Assembly: GCA_963925035.1 (NCBI GenBank)
Contig: CAWUSK010000006.1
Span: 54,229-118,228 of the forward strand
Origin: UBA4466 sp963925035
Lineage (GTDB): Bacteria > Bacteroidota > Bacteroidia > Flavobacteriales_D > Crocinitomicaceae
Length of the DNA: 64,000 nucleotides
Direction: 5' to 3'
This document shows, piece after piece, positions 17,902 to 27,862 of the stretch (position 1 is its first letter; each line of letters starts with the position of its first letter). The notes under the pieces are model-generated. The model saw only the letters and a list, made by a program, of their open reading frames with translations, was not told the DNA's origin and searched no databases. A program made the translations under genes and the position numbers.

Positions 17902-18711
17902 CTATTTATTACTTATCGTTAACTGATCTTTTTCTTTACTCAATACATCCACATATCCTGCAAGCGAACTCCGGTACTTGGATTCTGGAAATAGTTCTAC
18001 AAAAGTACGATATCTTTCAAAAGTATCTTCAATTCTTTCCATTTTTTTACTCTCAATGCTATTTTTAGAAAGTAAATATGAATTTTTCACCAATATATAA
18101 TAAATTTCTTCTAGGTATTCTGACTTTGGATAATCTTGAATAAACGTCAATCCAGAACTTACAGCAGCGTGAAATTGCTCCGTTTTGGAGTACATCTTCA
18201 CTATTGTATAATCTTTGTAGGTTAATTTCCCACGCATTTTATCGATTATAATGTTACATGTATCCAACAATTCTGTTTCTGGATACCTATCAATAAATTG
18301 TTGTAAATTATTGATTGCTATCTCTGTTTCAGTTTGATCTAATGAGTATTCTGGAGACTTTTCAACAGAGCACATTGCACTTAAAAACATGGATTCTTCT
18401 GCTTTTGGACTCATTGGAAAACGTTGTGAAAATTGTCCCATATAATATTCAGCCATCACATAATCCTCGTGAATAAAGTATGCTTTTCCTATTCGAAAAT
18501 AGGAAACTTCACCTTCTCCAGATTTAGGAATTCTTTGGTATACTTGCTCGTAAAGGGTAACTGAACGAAGTTCTTCTCCTTTATCGAATAGCTCATTGGC
18601 CATTTTAAATTTATCGTCGTAATTATCGGACTTAACAACTCTGTTATATCCGCTGCAACTCACTAATACGAGTGAAACAATAAAGAATCTAAAAATTAAA
18701 CTATTTTTCAT
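17902..18711 (-). CDS. bamD: Outer membrane assembly lipoprotein BamD
   Basis: 269 residues. The signal ends in a lipobox with C19 (LVLVSC), so it is a lipoprotein. TPR-like helical repeats follow (LFDKGEELRSVTLYEQVYQR, then HEDYVMAEYYMGQFSQRFPMS, FIDRYPETELLDTCN, FIQDYPKSEYLEEIYY). BamD is part of the BAM complex that inserts beta-barrels into the outer membrane. It is the first gene of the bamD-rpoZ-coaBC-porD-recN-GSCFA set. Confidence 0.88.
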   Translation of the reverse strand: MKNSLIFRFFIVSLVLVSCSGYNRVVKSDNYDDKFKMANELFDKGEELRSVTLYEQVYQRIPKSGEGEVSYFRIGKAYFIHEDYVMAEYYMGQFSQRFPMSPKAEESMFLSAMCSVEKSPEYSLDQTETEIAINNLQQFIDRYPETELLDTCNIIIDKMRGKLTYKDYTIVKMYSKTEQFHAAVSSGLTFIQDYPKSEYLEEIYYILVKNSYLLSKNSIESKKMERIEDTFERYRTFVELFPESKYRSSLAGYVDVLSKEKDQLTISNK

Positions 18712-18764
18712 TGGTATAAAAGTAAGACAATTAACTGTTAAACGCTGTTAACATTAAAATATGA

Positions 18765-19694
18765 TTAACGAACTCTCAAGTTTTTTCCAACTTGTAAAAG
18801 TGTCGTTGGACGGATTCCATTCAATTGACAAATTTTAGAAACTGTTGTTCTGTTTCTCCCGGCTATTGCTCCGAGTGTATCACCTGATCTCACGCGGTAG
18901 TATTGCCCACCAGTACTAGACGTTGAAGCAACAATAGTTGAATGAGAAGAAGATGAACCTGGCCTAAATAGAGACGTGCTTACCAATAAATTCTCGTCTA
19001 TTACCGTTTGTGTTGTATAATCAATGATTTTTTCCGAATCGATTGGAATGTCATAGAATCGAACTTCGAAGTGTAAATGTGATCCGTAAGAATGTCCTGT
19101 ATTTCCGCCTAAACCTATTGTCTCTCCCGCTTCAACCAATTGATTTGGAACGACTAATAATTTACTTAAATGCGCATAAAACGTTTCTAAACCATTGTAA
19201 TGACGGATAACTACTAAATTACCAAAACCTCCATCGTTGTATTGAGAATAGCGAACTTTTCCTCCCCAAGCTGCACGCACTGCATCTCCAGTATTTAAAT
19301 CGATATCAGTTCCATTGTGGTTTCGTCCGTGGCGCCATCCATAATGCGAAGTAATAATTCCATCCGCCGGTTTTACAAATCTGTCTGGATAATTATCACC
19401 TTCCAAGCACATCCAAATTGTATCGGACAACTTATTTAAATCATTACTATTTCCTGACGTATAACATTGATCGTGATCCCATGATTGACTGTACCCAATC
19501 TCTTTATTCAAAACAACTTCGCTGTGCAAGCGCTTATTCATCACACCATCAAAGTTCACGTCTTGAATGAATTCCCATGTGCGATTGACATAAACGACCA
19601 TTGTACCCTCTTTAATATCAAGCGTATCCAGTACTTTTTGGGAAAAAGATGAAAAGCTTAAAACAATAAAAAGAAGTAAAATTAATTTGAACAT
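18765..19694 (-). CDS. M23 peptidoglycan endopeptidase with C-terminal LysM
   Basis: 309 residues. Signal peptide (about 1-19, ending SFSQ). The peptidase M23 domain spans about 110-215, with zinc ligands H126 and D130 (NHNGTDID) and H208 in HLHFEV; H206 and H208 form the usual HxH pair. Metal-binding residues are complete, so it is probably active against peptide cross-links of peptidoglycan. A single LysM domain (YYRVRSGDTLGAIAGRN, to the end) binds glycan chains. It is a separate unit between the bamD operon and the FKBP genes. Confidence 0.92.
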   Translation of the reverse strand: MFKLILLLFIVLSFSSFSQKVLDTLDIKEGTMVVYVNRTWEFIQDVNFDGVMNKRLHSEVVLNKEIGYSQSWDHDQCYTSGNSNDLNKLSDTIWMCLEGDNYPDRFVKPADGIITSHYGWRHGRNHNGTDIDLNTGDAVRAAWGGKVRYSQYNDGGFGNLVVIRHYNGLETFYAHLSKLLVVPNQLVEAGETIGLGGNTGHSYGSHLHFEVRFYDIPIDSEKIIDYTTQTVIDENLLVSTSLFRPGSSSSHSTIVASTSSTGGQYYRVRSGDTLGAIAGRNRTTVSKICQLNGIRPTTLLQVGKNLRVR

Positions 19695-19750
19695 GCTAGT
19701 AATTCTCTTGAAGTGTTTGTCTTTATGCGTATAAAGATACTATTTTGATG

Positions 19751-20602
19751 TTAATCTTTTCGCACATCCATTACTAAAATATTGTAAAACAAATCTTCAT
19801 TTGGCTTCACAATGTCCAGATACCCCTTAACTCCGTAGGCTTCAAAGGCCGGTACAAGTACAAACATTCTGTCTGATTTTTTAGCATTAATTAACGCTTT
19901 TTTGAGTCCAGGAATTACTCCACTGTCCTCCAATCTTAGCTTAAACGGTTCATTCATGCGGTATGTATTGACATAAAAAGCGTTTGTTGGTGATGATGCC
20001 ATGCAATGAAATTCTATTTCTCTTCCTTCATCAAATTTCAATTTATTATTCACATTTTCTTCGAAAACCCATACTTTATTTCCGTCTACGACTCTAGTCG
20101 GTGTTTTCTTTTTGATGATTTTTATTTTTAAAATATTGTCCGAATTTGGTGGAATTAAACCTGAGATTCCCTTTTCTCCTCTTGCCAAATCGCTTGGAAT
20201 GATAATTTCAGCAAAGTCGCCTACTTTCATTTCTCTCAATGCTATGTCCCAACCTTTCGTCTGCATATTGAAACCAACCATAAAAGGCATGCTTTCCTTA
20301 TTCAACAAATGATTTCCATCGACAACAGTTCTATCTTTCAACAAAACTTTATAATCGATTTCTATTAAATCACCGTCCTTCACTTTTTCACCAGAACCAT
20401 GCTTAAACCAACGAATAATGATACCATTATCCATTTTTTTCTCACCATCAACAGCGTGTTCTTTATCCAAATCACTGCGTTCAGTCTTATGCTCTGACTT
20501 TGGTTTTTCGCTGGTCTCGACTTTATTCTTCTTTACTCCACTTGTATCACATGCGGACAGAACAATAGAAAAACTGATTGCTACTAAAACTAACTTTCTC
20601 AT
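19751..20602 (-). CDS. FKBP-type peptidyl-prolyl isomerase lipoprotein, two FKBP-like regions
   Basis: 283 residues. Lipobox with C18 (IVLSAC), then a charged linker. The first FKBP-like domain is about residues 65-165 (DGDLIEIDYKVLLKDRTVVDG, split; GWDIALREMKVGDFAEIIIPS; GLIPPNSDNILKIKI). A second, more diverged copy follows to the end (GVIPGLKKALINAKKSDRMF, FEAYGVKGYLD). This suggests a periplasmic chaperone or isomerase for envelope proteins. Its start overlaps the stop of the gldI-like gene by four bases. The second copy lacks several active-site aromatic residues and may be structural. Confidence 0.8.
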   Translation of the reverse strand: MRKLVLVAISFSIVLSACDTSGVKKNKVETSEKPKSEHKTERSDLDKEHAVDGEKKMDNGIIIRWFKHGSGEKVKDGDLIEIDYKVLLKDRTVVDGNHLLNKESMPFMVGFNMQTKGWDIALREMKVGDFAEIIIPSDLARGEKGISGLIPPNSDNILKIKIIKKKTPTRVVDGNKVWVFEENVNNKLKFDEGREIEFHCMASSPTNAFYVNTYRMNEPFKLRLEDSGVIPGLKKALINAKKSDRMFVLVPAFEAYGVKGYLDIVKPNEDLFYNILVMDVRKD

Positions 20603-21126
20603 ATTTGAATTCCCGTTAAATAAATATCAATAACCAAAGGCGTTAATGGCGGTATTTTGTTCATATCGCCAATTAAACCATGTCCCAAATGACTTGGAAC
20701 GATTAACCTAGCACGATCGCCAATGGTCATTTTTTTTATTCCTTCTTGAACACCTGATTCAATTTCACTTCTATCAACTTTGAAGTTTTCATATTCATCG
20801 TCTTCAGTTCTATAGCACAGCGTACCATCTAACATCGTGATTTTGTATTCTATTCGCGCAATATTGCCTGGCAACGGGCTATATGCAGTGTCAATTTTAC
20901 CGTGTTCATAGATCATGTATTGCAATCCACTACCGGTGTTTGTCATTTTCCAATCCTTGTGCATTTCCAAAAAAAGCTTAACATCTATTTCTTCTTGGAT
21001 TGTCAACTCTTTACTAAGTTCGATTGATCGTTTGTTTGACCATTCTACTTCAGGCTTTTTCTCTTCCTCGGTTGTACAAGAAAAAAGGATAAACAAACTG
21101 AAAATTGATAAACCGAATAAGCGCAT
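20599..21126 (-). CDS. gldI: GldI-like FKBP peptidyl-prolyl isomerase lipoprotein
   Basis: 175 residues from ATG 21126. This start opens a proper lipoprotein signal with C17 (FSLFILFSC), and sits one base after the upstream gene's stop; an upstream in-frame ATG would add 17 unlikely residues. The C-terminal FKBP domain has IARIEYKITMLDGTLCY, EGIKKMTIGDRARLIVPSH and IPPLTPLVIDIYLTGI. GldI is an FKBP lipoprotein needed for gliding and protein export in flavobacteria. The family match is good, but GldI itself is a judgement from type and lineage. Confidence 0.7.
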   Translation of the reverse strand: MRLFGLSIFSLFILFSCTTEEEKKPEVEWSNKRSIELSKELTIQEEIDVKLFLEMHKDWKMTNTGSGLQYMIYEHGKIDTAYSPLPGNIARIEYKITMLDGTLCYRTEDDEYENFKVDRSEIESGVQEGIKKMTIGDRARLIVPSHLGHGLIGDMNKIPPLTPLVIDIYLTGIQI

Positions 21127-21127
21127 A

Positions 21128-22123
21128 TTAAAAGTATTTAGGAACCAATGATTTGAATTTGGTAATAGTCTCGTCAAGGTTTAAATAAGAAGCACCACCA
21201 GCTGCGTTTTTATGTCCGCCACCGTTAAAATTCTCATTTGACAGCACATTTACTGCAATATCTCCCTTTGATCTGAATGAAATTTTCACAATATCATCTC
21301 CTTCAACGAAAAATGCAGCAGCTTTAACACCTTCAATTGACAAAGCAAGATTTACCAATCCCTCTGTATCTCCTTTGATATGATGAAAACGTTCTTTTTC
21401 TTTATTTGTAACAGATATGATTGCTATACCGTAATCTTCGATAATCTCTAATCGTTCAGCAATAATGTAAGAACGCAGCCTCAACTTATCCAATCGATTG
21501 TTGTCAAATGTATTTTCATGAACATCCGATTGCTTGACTCCTGACTTCAACAACAACGCAAGTAACTCATGCGTTCTAGATGTTACAGAAGAAAAGCGGA
21601 ACGAACCTGTATCGGTCATAATTCCTAAGTACAATGGATTTCCCATTGATTCGTTGATCAAATCACTGTTTCCGGAAGCAACAATTAACTCCAAAATCAA
21701 TTGTGATGTGGAACAAACACTTGGTTCAGAAACGGCAACATCAACAAAGTCGTCTGGATCCAAGTGATGATCGATCATTACTTTCTTACCCTTGGCAGCT
21801 GAAAACAGTTCTCCCATTTCCTTTCCTAATCGTCCAGGACCATTGTAATCCAGCACAAAAATTAAATCTGCCTTTGACATTTGGTCTTTTACTTCTTCTG
21901 GATTCGTTTCAAAATCGATGATTGGATCGTTTTCTTTTACCCAGTTAATAAAGTCAGGGCAAGGATCTGGATGACAAACAACTGCTTTGCAGCCTAGGGC
22001 TTGTATAAATCGCAATAATCCCAAAGAACTTCCAATGGAATCACCATCGGGCGATTTATGGCTTGTAATTACAATTTGTTCTGCGTTTTTAATTAATTCA
22101 ATAATACTTTTTGCTTCTTTCAT
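21128..22123 (-). CDS. DHH/DHHA1 phosphoesterase (NrnA-like)
   Basis: 331 residues. The DHH domain has metal-binding motifs HKSPDGDSIGSSLGL (about residues 20-34), LIFVLDYNGPGRLG (about 89-102) and VMIDHHLDPDDF (about 115). The C-terminal DHHA1 domain carries the glycine-rich GGGHKNAAGGASY. NrnA-type enzymes degrade short oligoribonucleotides and dephosphorylate 3'-phosphoadenosine 5'-phosphate. The start overlaps dapA's stop by four bases, implying translational coupling. Confidence 0.88.
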   Translation of the reverse strand: MKEAKSIIELIKNAEQIVITSHKSPDGDSIGSSLGLLRFIQALGCKAVVCHPDPCPDFINWVKENDPIIDFETNPEEVKDQMSKADLIFVLDYNGPGRLGKEMGELFSAAKGKKVMIDHHLDPDDFVDVAVSEPSVCSTSQLILELIVASGNSDLINESMGNPLYLGIMTDTGSFRFSSVTSRTHELLALLLKSGVKQSDVHENTFDNNRLDKLRLRSYIIAERLEIIEDYGIAIISVTNKEKERFHHIKGDTEGLVNLALSIEGVKAAAFFVEGDDIVKISFRSKGDIAVNVLSNENFNGGGHKNAAGGASYLNLDETITKFKSLVPKYF

Positions 22124-23001
22124 CCAGTTATCAATCGTGTTGTTTCTTGTTCAATTCTATTTTTTAAGCCATCAGATACAGGATATAACGGCATACGCAT
22201 ATATGGTTTCATTATTCCTTGTTTTACCAATGAAACCTTCACTCCACCAGGATTTCCTTCTTCGAATAACATTTTTGTTACTGAGAATAAATCGTAATGA
22301 TTTTTGCGTGAAGCTATAACATCTCCCTTCATTGCATCGTGCACCATGTCCCCAAACTTCTTTGGAAAAGCATTTGCAACGACAGAAATAACACCTTCAA
22401 CACCTGTCGTAATCAAAGGCATCGTAATCAAATCGTCTCCAGATAACACTCCAAATCCCTCTGGTTTTCTCATTACAATTTCCATGATTTGCTCCATGCT
22501 TCCAGAAGCTTCCTTAACAGCAACAATGTTATCAATTGCCGCTAATTCTATCGTTGTGTCGGGCAAAACATTTGAACCTGTTCTTCCTGGAACATTGTAC
22601 AAAATGATTGGCAAATCAGTACAATTTGCGATGTACTTATAATGCTCAATAATTCCTCTTTGCGTTGGTTTGTTATAGTAAGGTGATACAGAGAGAATTC
22701 CATCAATCCCACTTGGAATTGATTGTAAAAACTTCCCTACTTCAATTGTATTATTTCCTCCAACACCAAAAACAATTTTCAACTTTCCATTGTTCTCCTC
22801 TTGAACACACTTTAATACTTCCAATTTCTCTTCCTTCGACAATACAGGCGATTCTCCCGTTGTTCCTTGCACAACTAAAAAATCTGTCCCATTGTCAATT
22901 TGATAACGCACTAGCTTTCTAAGTGCATCAAAATCAATTGTTAAATCCTCATTGAATGGCGTTACCAGCGCTACTCCTGAACCTGTAAATGGATTGATCA
23001 T
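22120..23001 (-). CDS. dapA: 4-hydroxy-tetrahydrodipicolinate synthase
   Basis: 293 residues, typical length. TIM-barrel aldolase with the substrate-binding GTTGESP motif (about 46-52), catalytic Y135 (ILYNVPGRTG) and Schiff-base K163 (VAVKEASGS). It condenses pyruvate with aspartate semialdehyde, the committed step of lysine and diaminopimelate synthesis. It overlaps both neighbours by four bases within the prmC-ligA-DUF6913-dapA run. Confidence 0.95.
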   Translation of the reverse strand: MINPFTGSGVALVTPFNEDLTIDFDALRKLVRYQIDNGTDFLVVQGTTGESPVLSKEEKLEVLKCVQEENNGKLKIVFGVGGNNTIEVGKFLQSIPSGIDGILSVSPYYNKPTQRGIIEHYKYIANCTDLPIILYNVPGRTGSNVLPDTTIELAAIDNIVAVKEASGSMEQIMEIVMRKPEGFGVLSGDDLITMPLITTGVEGVISVVANAFPKKFGDMVHDAMKGDVIASRKNHYDLFSVTKMLFEEGNPGGVKVSLVKQGIMKPYMRMPLYPVSDGLKNRIEQETTRLITG

Positions 23002-23447
23002 ATCGTTTTTTCTAATGTTTGTTTTGCAAAATTAATCAAATGTGTCGGGCTTGTTTCACTTGTGTTAAGATAAACACTGCAATTGGCCATTTCTGAGTTC
23101 AATCCAACTTTTATTATCGGATTTATTGGGGCAATTCTTTTAACAATTCTTTTTGAGAAGTCACCAAGAAAAAACTGCGCATCAAACGATTGTTTTACGA
23201 CTTTAGCCATGTGTTCATTCTTTAACTTGACAAAAAAAGTAAGGTCGTTTTCACACAAGTAAGTAACCGAGCTAATTTCTGAAAGCATTGCCTTTTCTTT
23301 TTTAGATTTGACAACAGCAATAATTTCACAATCGTTGATATTTAGTCCAACCTCTTTTATTGCCTCGCGAATTTTCTTCACGTCGTCCAAACTTGAATAA
23401 TGAACGATGAAAACGGCACGTTTGATTTGACTCCAAATTGAATTCAT
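22998..23447 (-). CDS. DUF6913 family protein
   Basis: 149 residues, no signal or membrane segment. It is a small alpha/beta protein found in Bacteroidota between ligA and dapA (family DUF6913 as I recall it). Visible segments are FIVHYSSLDDVKKIREAIKE, CENDLTFFVKLKNEHMAKVV and APINPIIKVGLNSEM. No catalytic motif is evident and function is unknown. The gene is six bases after ligA and overlaps dapA by four bases. Confidence 0.7.
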   Translation of the reverse strand: MNSIWSQIKRAVFIVHYSSLDDVKKIREAIKEVGLNINDCEIIAVVKSKKEKAMLSEISSVTYLCENDLTFFVKLKNEHMAKVVKQSFDAQFFLGDFSKRIVKRIAPINPIIKVGLNSEMANCSVYLNTSETSPTHLINFAKQTLEKTI

Positions 23448-23453
23448 CGCTTT

Positions 23454-25466
23454 CTAATTATTTAACAATTGAATGAATTCATATTCAGAAAGAATTTTCA
23501 CTCCTAAATCAGTTGCTTTTTGAAGTTTTGCAGGCCCCATTTTGTCTCCAGCAACTACATAAGATGTTTTCGCAGAAATTGAACCAACATTCTTTCCACC
23601 ATTCGAAACGATGACGCCTTTCAATTCATCGCGTGAAAAAGCATTAAAAACTCCCGAAACAACGAACGCCATTCCTTCAAATTTATTCGAAGCGGCTTCT
23701 TTTTCTTCCACTTCAAACTGCAATCCTTTCGCTTTTAAACGATTGATTAGTTCTCTACTACTTTGATCTTCGAAATAGGCAATAATTGACATGGCGATTT
23801 TGTCTCCAATCTCATCAATCGCAGTCAATTCCTCGAAATTCGATTGAATTATTGCATCAATGTTTTTCAATGCGAATGCTAGCTTTTTTGCCACTGTTTC
23901 TCCAACAAATCTTATACCCAATCCAAACAAAACACGCTCAAACGGTACGACTTTCGAAGCCTTAACTCCCGCTACCAGATTGTTTGCAGATTTATCCGCC
24001 ATTCGCTCCAACCTAACGACTTGATGAAAAGTTAAATCGTACAAGTCAGCGCAATTACGCACCAAGCCTTGTTCGAAAAACGCATCTACTGTTTCAGCGC
24101 CTAATCCATCAATGTTCATCGCTTTGCGGCTAATGAAATGTTCTAATTTCCCTTTCAGTTGTGTTGGACAACCAGTTTCGTTCGGACAATAGTGTTGCAC
24201 TTCTCCTTCCAATCGAACCAACTCCGTATCGCATTCAGGACAATTAGAAATGAATTCTATTCGTTCTGCGTTCGAATTTCGTTGGTCTAAATTGACTCCT
24301 ACAATTTTAGGTATGATTTCACCTCCTTTTTCAACATAAACAGTATCCACAAGGTGTAAATCTAGTTTTTTAATCTGGTCTGCATTGTGCAGCGAAGCTC
24401 GTTTTACGGTTGTTCCACCGAGTTGAACAGGTTTCAAATTCGCTACCGGAGTTATTGCACCAGTGCGACCAACCTGGTACTGCACGCTTTCTAAAACTGT
24501 TTCAACACGTTCTGCCTTAAATTTATATGCAATGGCCCAACGTGGCGATTTTGCTGTAAACCCCAATTCTTCTTGAGCATAATAATCGTTGACTTTTATA
24601 ACGATTCCATCTATTTCAAAAGGCAATGTTTTTCGTTTTTCATCCCAATAATGAATGAAATCCATTACGCCTTCCAATGTCATTGTTTTTTCGATGTAGC
24701 GTTCTTTATTTTTTGGAATTTTAAATCCCCAATCCGCTACTTTTTCAACTGTTTCGTAATGTCCCGCTCGTAAATATCCAGTTCCGTATACGCCGTACAA
24801 AAAACAATCTAATCCGCGCTCTGCAACGACTTTAGAATCTTGCATTTTCAGCGTTCCAGAAGCCGTATTTCGTGGATTAGCGAACTCTGCTTCTCCCTCT
24901 TCTCTTCGTTGTTCGTTTAGAGCTAAAAAGTTCTTGATTGGAAAAAATATCTCGCCTCTAATCTCAAAATCATCTGGAAAATCGCCTGCCAACGCTAAAG
25001 GAATGGTGCGAATGGTTTTCACATTGCTCGTTACGTTTTCACCCTGCGTTCCATCTCCACGCGTTACAGCTTGTTCTAGTTTTCCATTTAAATATTGAAT
25101 TCCGATTGCAACACCATCATATTTCAGTTCACAAACGTATTCGATGTCTTCTTCCACCAGTTTTGCTATGCGATTGAACCAATCACTGATATCTTCCTCA
25201 GAATAGGTGTTCGAAAGCGACATCATTGGATAACGGTGCTTTACAGATTCAAATTTCTTGGTGATATCTCCCCCAACTCGCTTGGTTGGTGAATGCTCAG
25301 AAGCCAATTCTGGAAATTGAAGCTCCAACGCTTGCAGGTTTTCCAATAACATATCGAAGTCATAATCAGAGATTTCTGGTTGACTTTCCACATAATACAA
25401 GTGATTGTGATGATTTAACTCTTCGCTAAGACGTTTTATCTCTTGGATGACTTCATTCTGATTCAT
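23454..25466 (-). CDS. ligA: NAD-dependent DNA ligase
   Basis: 670 residues, full length. Domains in order: Ia and adenylation domain with active-site K115 in ELKYDGVA, OB-fold, Cys4 zinc finger (CPECDTEL, then YCPNETGCPTQ, about 405-430), helix-hairpin-helix repeats (about 440-580) and a C-terminal BRCT domain (from about 590, with VVSGVFNAFSRDEL). It seals nicks in replication and repair using NAD+. It overlaps prmC by 14 bases. Confidence 0.97.
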   Translation of the reverse strand: MNQNEVIQEIKRLSEELNHHNHLYYVESQPEISDYDFDMLLENLQALELQFPELASEHSPTKRVGGDITKKFESVKHRYPMMSLSNTYSEEDISDWFNRIAKLVEEDIEYVCELKYDGVAIGIQYLNGKLEQAVTRGDGTQGENVTSNVKTIRTIPLALAGDFPDDFEIRGEIFFPIKNFLALNEQRREEGEAEFANPRNTASGTLKMQDSKVVAERGLDCFLYGVYGTGYLRAGHYETVEKVADWGFKIPKNKERYIEKTMTLEGVMDFIHYWDEKRKTLPFEIDGIVIKVNDYYAQEELGFTAKSPRWAIAYKFKAERVETVLESVQYQVGRTGAITPVANLKPVQLGGTTVKRASLHNADQIKKLDLHLVDTVYVEKGGEIIPKIVGVNLDQRNSNAERIEFISNCPECDTELVRLEGEVQHYCPNETGCPTQLKGKLEHFISRKAMNIDGLGAETVDAFFEQGLVRNCADLYDLTFHQVVRLERMADKSANNLVAGVKASKVVPFERVLFGLGIRFVGETVAKKLAFALKNIDAIIQSNFEELTAIDEIGDKIAMSIIAYFEDQSSRELINRLKAKGLQFEVEEKEAASNKFEGMAFVVSGVFNAFSRDELKGVIVSNGGKNVGSISAKTSYVVAGDKMGPAKLQKATDLGVKILSEYEFIQLLNN

Positions 25467-26349
25467 TGGATAAAATTACATTTTGTGCGCGCATCATTCT
25501 CGCTTTCCCTTGCAAATCTTTCCTCAACTCGATGTTAACAAACCCTTTCTGTTTTAACATGGCTAGCATTTCTTGACTATAATCCTCATGAATTTCAAAA
25601 AACAAAAGTCCATTGTTCTTCAAATATTTCCTAGCGTTTTCGGCTAGTTTAATGTAGAAAATAAGCGGATCATTGTCCTCGACAAACAGCGCCATGTGCG
25701 GTTCAAAGTCCAATACATTCTCAGACATCATTTCCTTGTCTTTATGTGGAATGTACGGTGGATTTGAAACCCAACAATCAAAACTATTCGCTTCAAAATC
25801 GGTGTAACCTTCATCAATCAGCACATCCATTTTCATTGGAATCACTAATAAATTGGTTTTGATACAATTCTCCTCAATCAACGCAATGGCATCTTTAGAT
25901 AATTCCGCTGCAATGATCTCTGAATTCGGCAATTTCGATTTCAATGCCAAAGCAATACAACCAGAACCAGCGCATAAATCAGCAATTTCTATGAATGAAT
26001 TTTTATCAAAGGATTCGAAAACCCAATCCACCAACTCTTCTGTCTCTGGACGAGGAATCAATGCTCGAGCATCGCAATTCAATTCTAATCCATAAAACTC
26101 CACGTTACCAATAATGTGCTGAAAAGGTTCGTTTTTCAATAAACGTTTTAATGCAAAGTTGAAGTAAAGTAAATCCGATTCTGAAAGCAAACTGTTGGAT
26201 GAATTAATGTATTCTACATCAATTATTTCGAGTCGTTTAATCGTTAAATACTTCACCATCAAATTAATTTCATTTTCTGAAAATAAGAAGGCTAATTTTG
26301 ATTGATAATAGGACTTAATATCACTCAAACGATTGGATGAAACAAACAT
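25453..26349 (-). CDS. prmC: Peptide chain release factor N5-glutamine methyltransferase
   Basis: 298 residues. The N-terminal helical domain contains FQHIIGNVEFYGLEL and PRPETEELVDW. The SAM-binding motif is IADLCAGSGCIALAL, and the catalytic NPPY motif is present (WVSNPPYIPHKD). PrmC methylates the Gln of the GGQ motif of release factors RF1 and RF2. It starts upstream of ligA, with a 14-base overlap, and follows the beta-barrel gene after three bases. Confidence 0.94.
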   Translation of the reverse strand: MFVSSNRLSDIKSYYQSKLAFLFSENEINLMVKYLTIKRLEIIDVEYINSSNSLLSESDLLYFNFALKRLLKNEPFQHIIGNVEFYGLELNCDARALIPRPETEELVDWVFESFDKNSFIEIADLCAGSGCIALALKSKLPNSEIIAAELSKDAIALIEENCIKTNLLVIPMKMDVLIDEGYTDFEANSFDCWVSNPPYIPHKDKEMMSENVLDFEPHMALFVEDNDPLIFYIKLAENARKYLKNNGLLFFEIHEDYSQEMLAMLKQKGFVNIELRKDLQGKARMMRAQNVILSNESE

Positions 26350-26352
26350 GAA

Positions 26353-26997
26353 TTATTGCGACTTGTTTTTAAAATAATACGTGTATCCAAAACCGAACAC
26401 AAAGAATTGCGTCGTTTTTCCATATTTATTAGTATCATAACCGCTGTCCGAAGAAAAACCTAATTTTTTCGGTGTAACTGTATATCCTTGGATGGCATAA
26501 CCAATATGTAAACGATAGGAATTTTGTTCATCTGCTGATAAAATAAAACCAACTGTAGGTTCGATTAGTATGGCTTCAATTTCTCGTGGATTTTCTCCCA
26601 ATGATTTATTTAAATCTGTAACAGCATAATTCATTGAATACCCTGCTCTCACTCCCGCGTCAATGGCAAAGCGATCTGTTATAAATTTATCCCAACCAAT
26701 TTTTAAATAAGCTGCACCTGTTTGAATGGATCCATCATTCGCTTCTGGCACGGAAAACTCGTTGATATTGAACAAAGAATAACGAATTCCCAATCCTAAA
26801 TTTAAGTGAAATGGAAAACTGTATTGCCCAGAAATATTGGCACACACCAATCCTTGCATATAATCATTGAACGGCTTACTTCTAACCGTAACAGGAAGTC
26901 CTAAATCTACATTGAACGTAAACTTTGGAACAATTTCTTGTGCATTAGCCGAAGAAACGAATAAACAGAAAAATAATATGCATGAAAATCTCTTCAT
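26353..26997 (-). CDS. Small outer-membrane beta-barrel protein
   Basis: 214 residues with a signal peptide (about 1-19, ending ANAQ). The rest consists of alternating amphipathic beta-strands (LNLGLGIRYSLFNI, FAIDAGVRAGYSMNYAV, SYRLHIGYAIQGYTV) and ends in aromatic-rich FFVFGFGYTYYF, which fits an 8-strand outer-membrane barrel. No specific family recognised. It is the first gene of the prmC-ligA-dapA run and is divergent from the TetR regulator gene. Confidence 0.65.
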   Translation of the reverse strand: MKRFSCILFFCLFVSSANAQEIVPKFTFNVDLGLPVTVRSKPFNDYMQGLVCANISGQYSFPFHLNLGLGIRYSLFNINEFSVPEANDGSIQTGAAYLKIGWDKFITDRFAIDAGVRAGYSMNYAVTDLNKSLGENPREIEAILIEPTVGFILSADEQNSYRLHIGYAIQGYTVTPKKLGFSSDSGYDTNKYGKTTQFFVFGFGYTYYFKNKSQ

Positions 26998-27165
26998 TGT
27001 TAATTTATAACGCTAAGCTACTGAATAAATTTCAATTCGCCCTTTGAATTCTGTCTACTGCATAAAATCTATATATCCAACCAGTATTTTTGAAAATCAA
27101 AAAAAATGTTAATACTACGCAAAATGATAGTAACACTATTACATTTGCAATAAATTACTTTAAAT

Positions 27166-27852
27166 ATGCTTGAAATACAATCTGATATCGCATCAAAAAT
27201 CAATGTTAAAGTTTACAAAAAAAATCCTTTAACAAGCACTCTAGGAAAAAGAATACTTTCTGGCACTATCTACCTAATGAGCGAAATTGGTTTTGAAGAC
27301 TTCACATTTAAAAAACTTTCTGATGCAATTAATAGTACAGAAGCCACAATCTATAGGTATTTTGAAAATAAGCATAATCTTTTGACATACTTAACTATGT
27401 GGTACTGGAGTTGGCTGCAACACAAGTGCTTTCTGAAAACAATCAACATTAAATCCCCTCAGAAAAGACTAGAAAATGTTATCGTAGCAATTACAGAGCC
27501 AGTTACGTTGGACAATCAATTTGATTACATCGACGAAGTAAGGTTAAATCAAATAGTGATTACGGAATCAACTAAGGTTTACCGTTGTAAAAAGGTAGAC
27601 AAAGATAACAAAGATGGTTTTTTCTTGTCGTACAAAGAATTGGTTGAAGCTGCAGCAGAAATTGTTTTAGAAATAGATGCAAAGTACGCATTCCCGCATA
27701 TGCTGGTTTCAACCGTCATTGAGGGAGCGCATCATCAACGATTTTTCGCAGAACATCTTCCTAGGCTTACTAACATCAATAAAGAAGGTGATTCGATTAG
27801 TGAATTCTTTATACAACTTGTAAAAAACGAATTAAAAATAAATATATCATAA
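27166..27852 (+). CDS. TetR/AcrR family transcriptional regulator
   Basis: 228 residues. The N-terminal helix-turn-helix (about residues 25-75) shows the TetR pattern FEDFTFKKLSDAINSTEATI, followed by YRYFENKHNLL. The ligand-binding C-terminal domain is diverged, as usual. A -7-like TACATTTG is at 27140-27147, without a clear -33. Ten bases separate it from the ABC ATPase, so it most likely regulates the exporter operon that it heads. The inducing ligand is unknown. Confidence 0.88.
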   Translation: MLEIQSDIASKINVKVYKKNPLTSTLGKRILSGTIYLMSEIGFEDFTFKKLSDAINSTEATIYRYFENKHNLLTYLTMWYWSWLQHKCFLKTINIKSPQKRLENVIVAITEPVTLDNQFDYIDEVRLNQIVITESTKVYRCKKVDKDNKDGFFLSYKELVEAAAEIVLEIDAKYAFPHMLVSTVIEGAHHQRFFAEHLPRLTNINKEGDSISEFFIQLVKNELKINIS

Positions 27853-27862
27853 ATTTTAAATT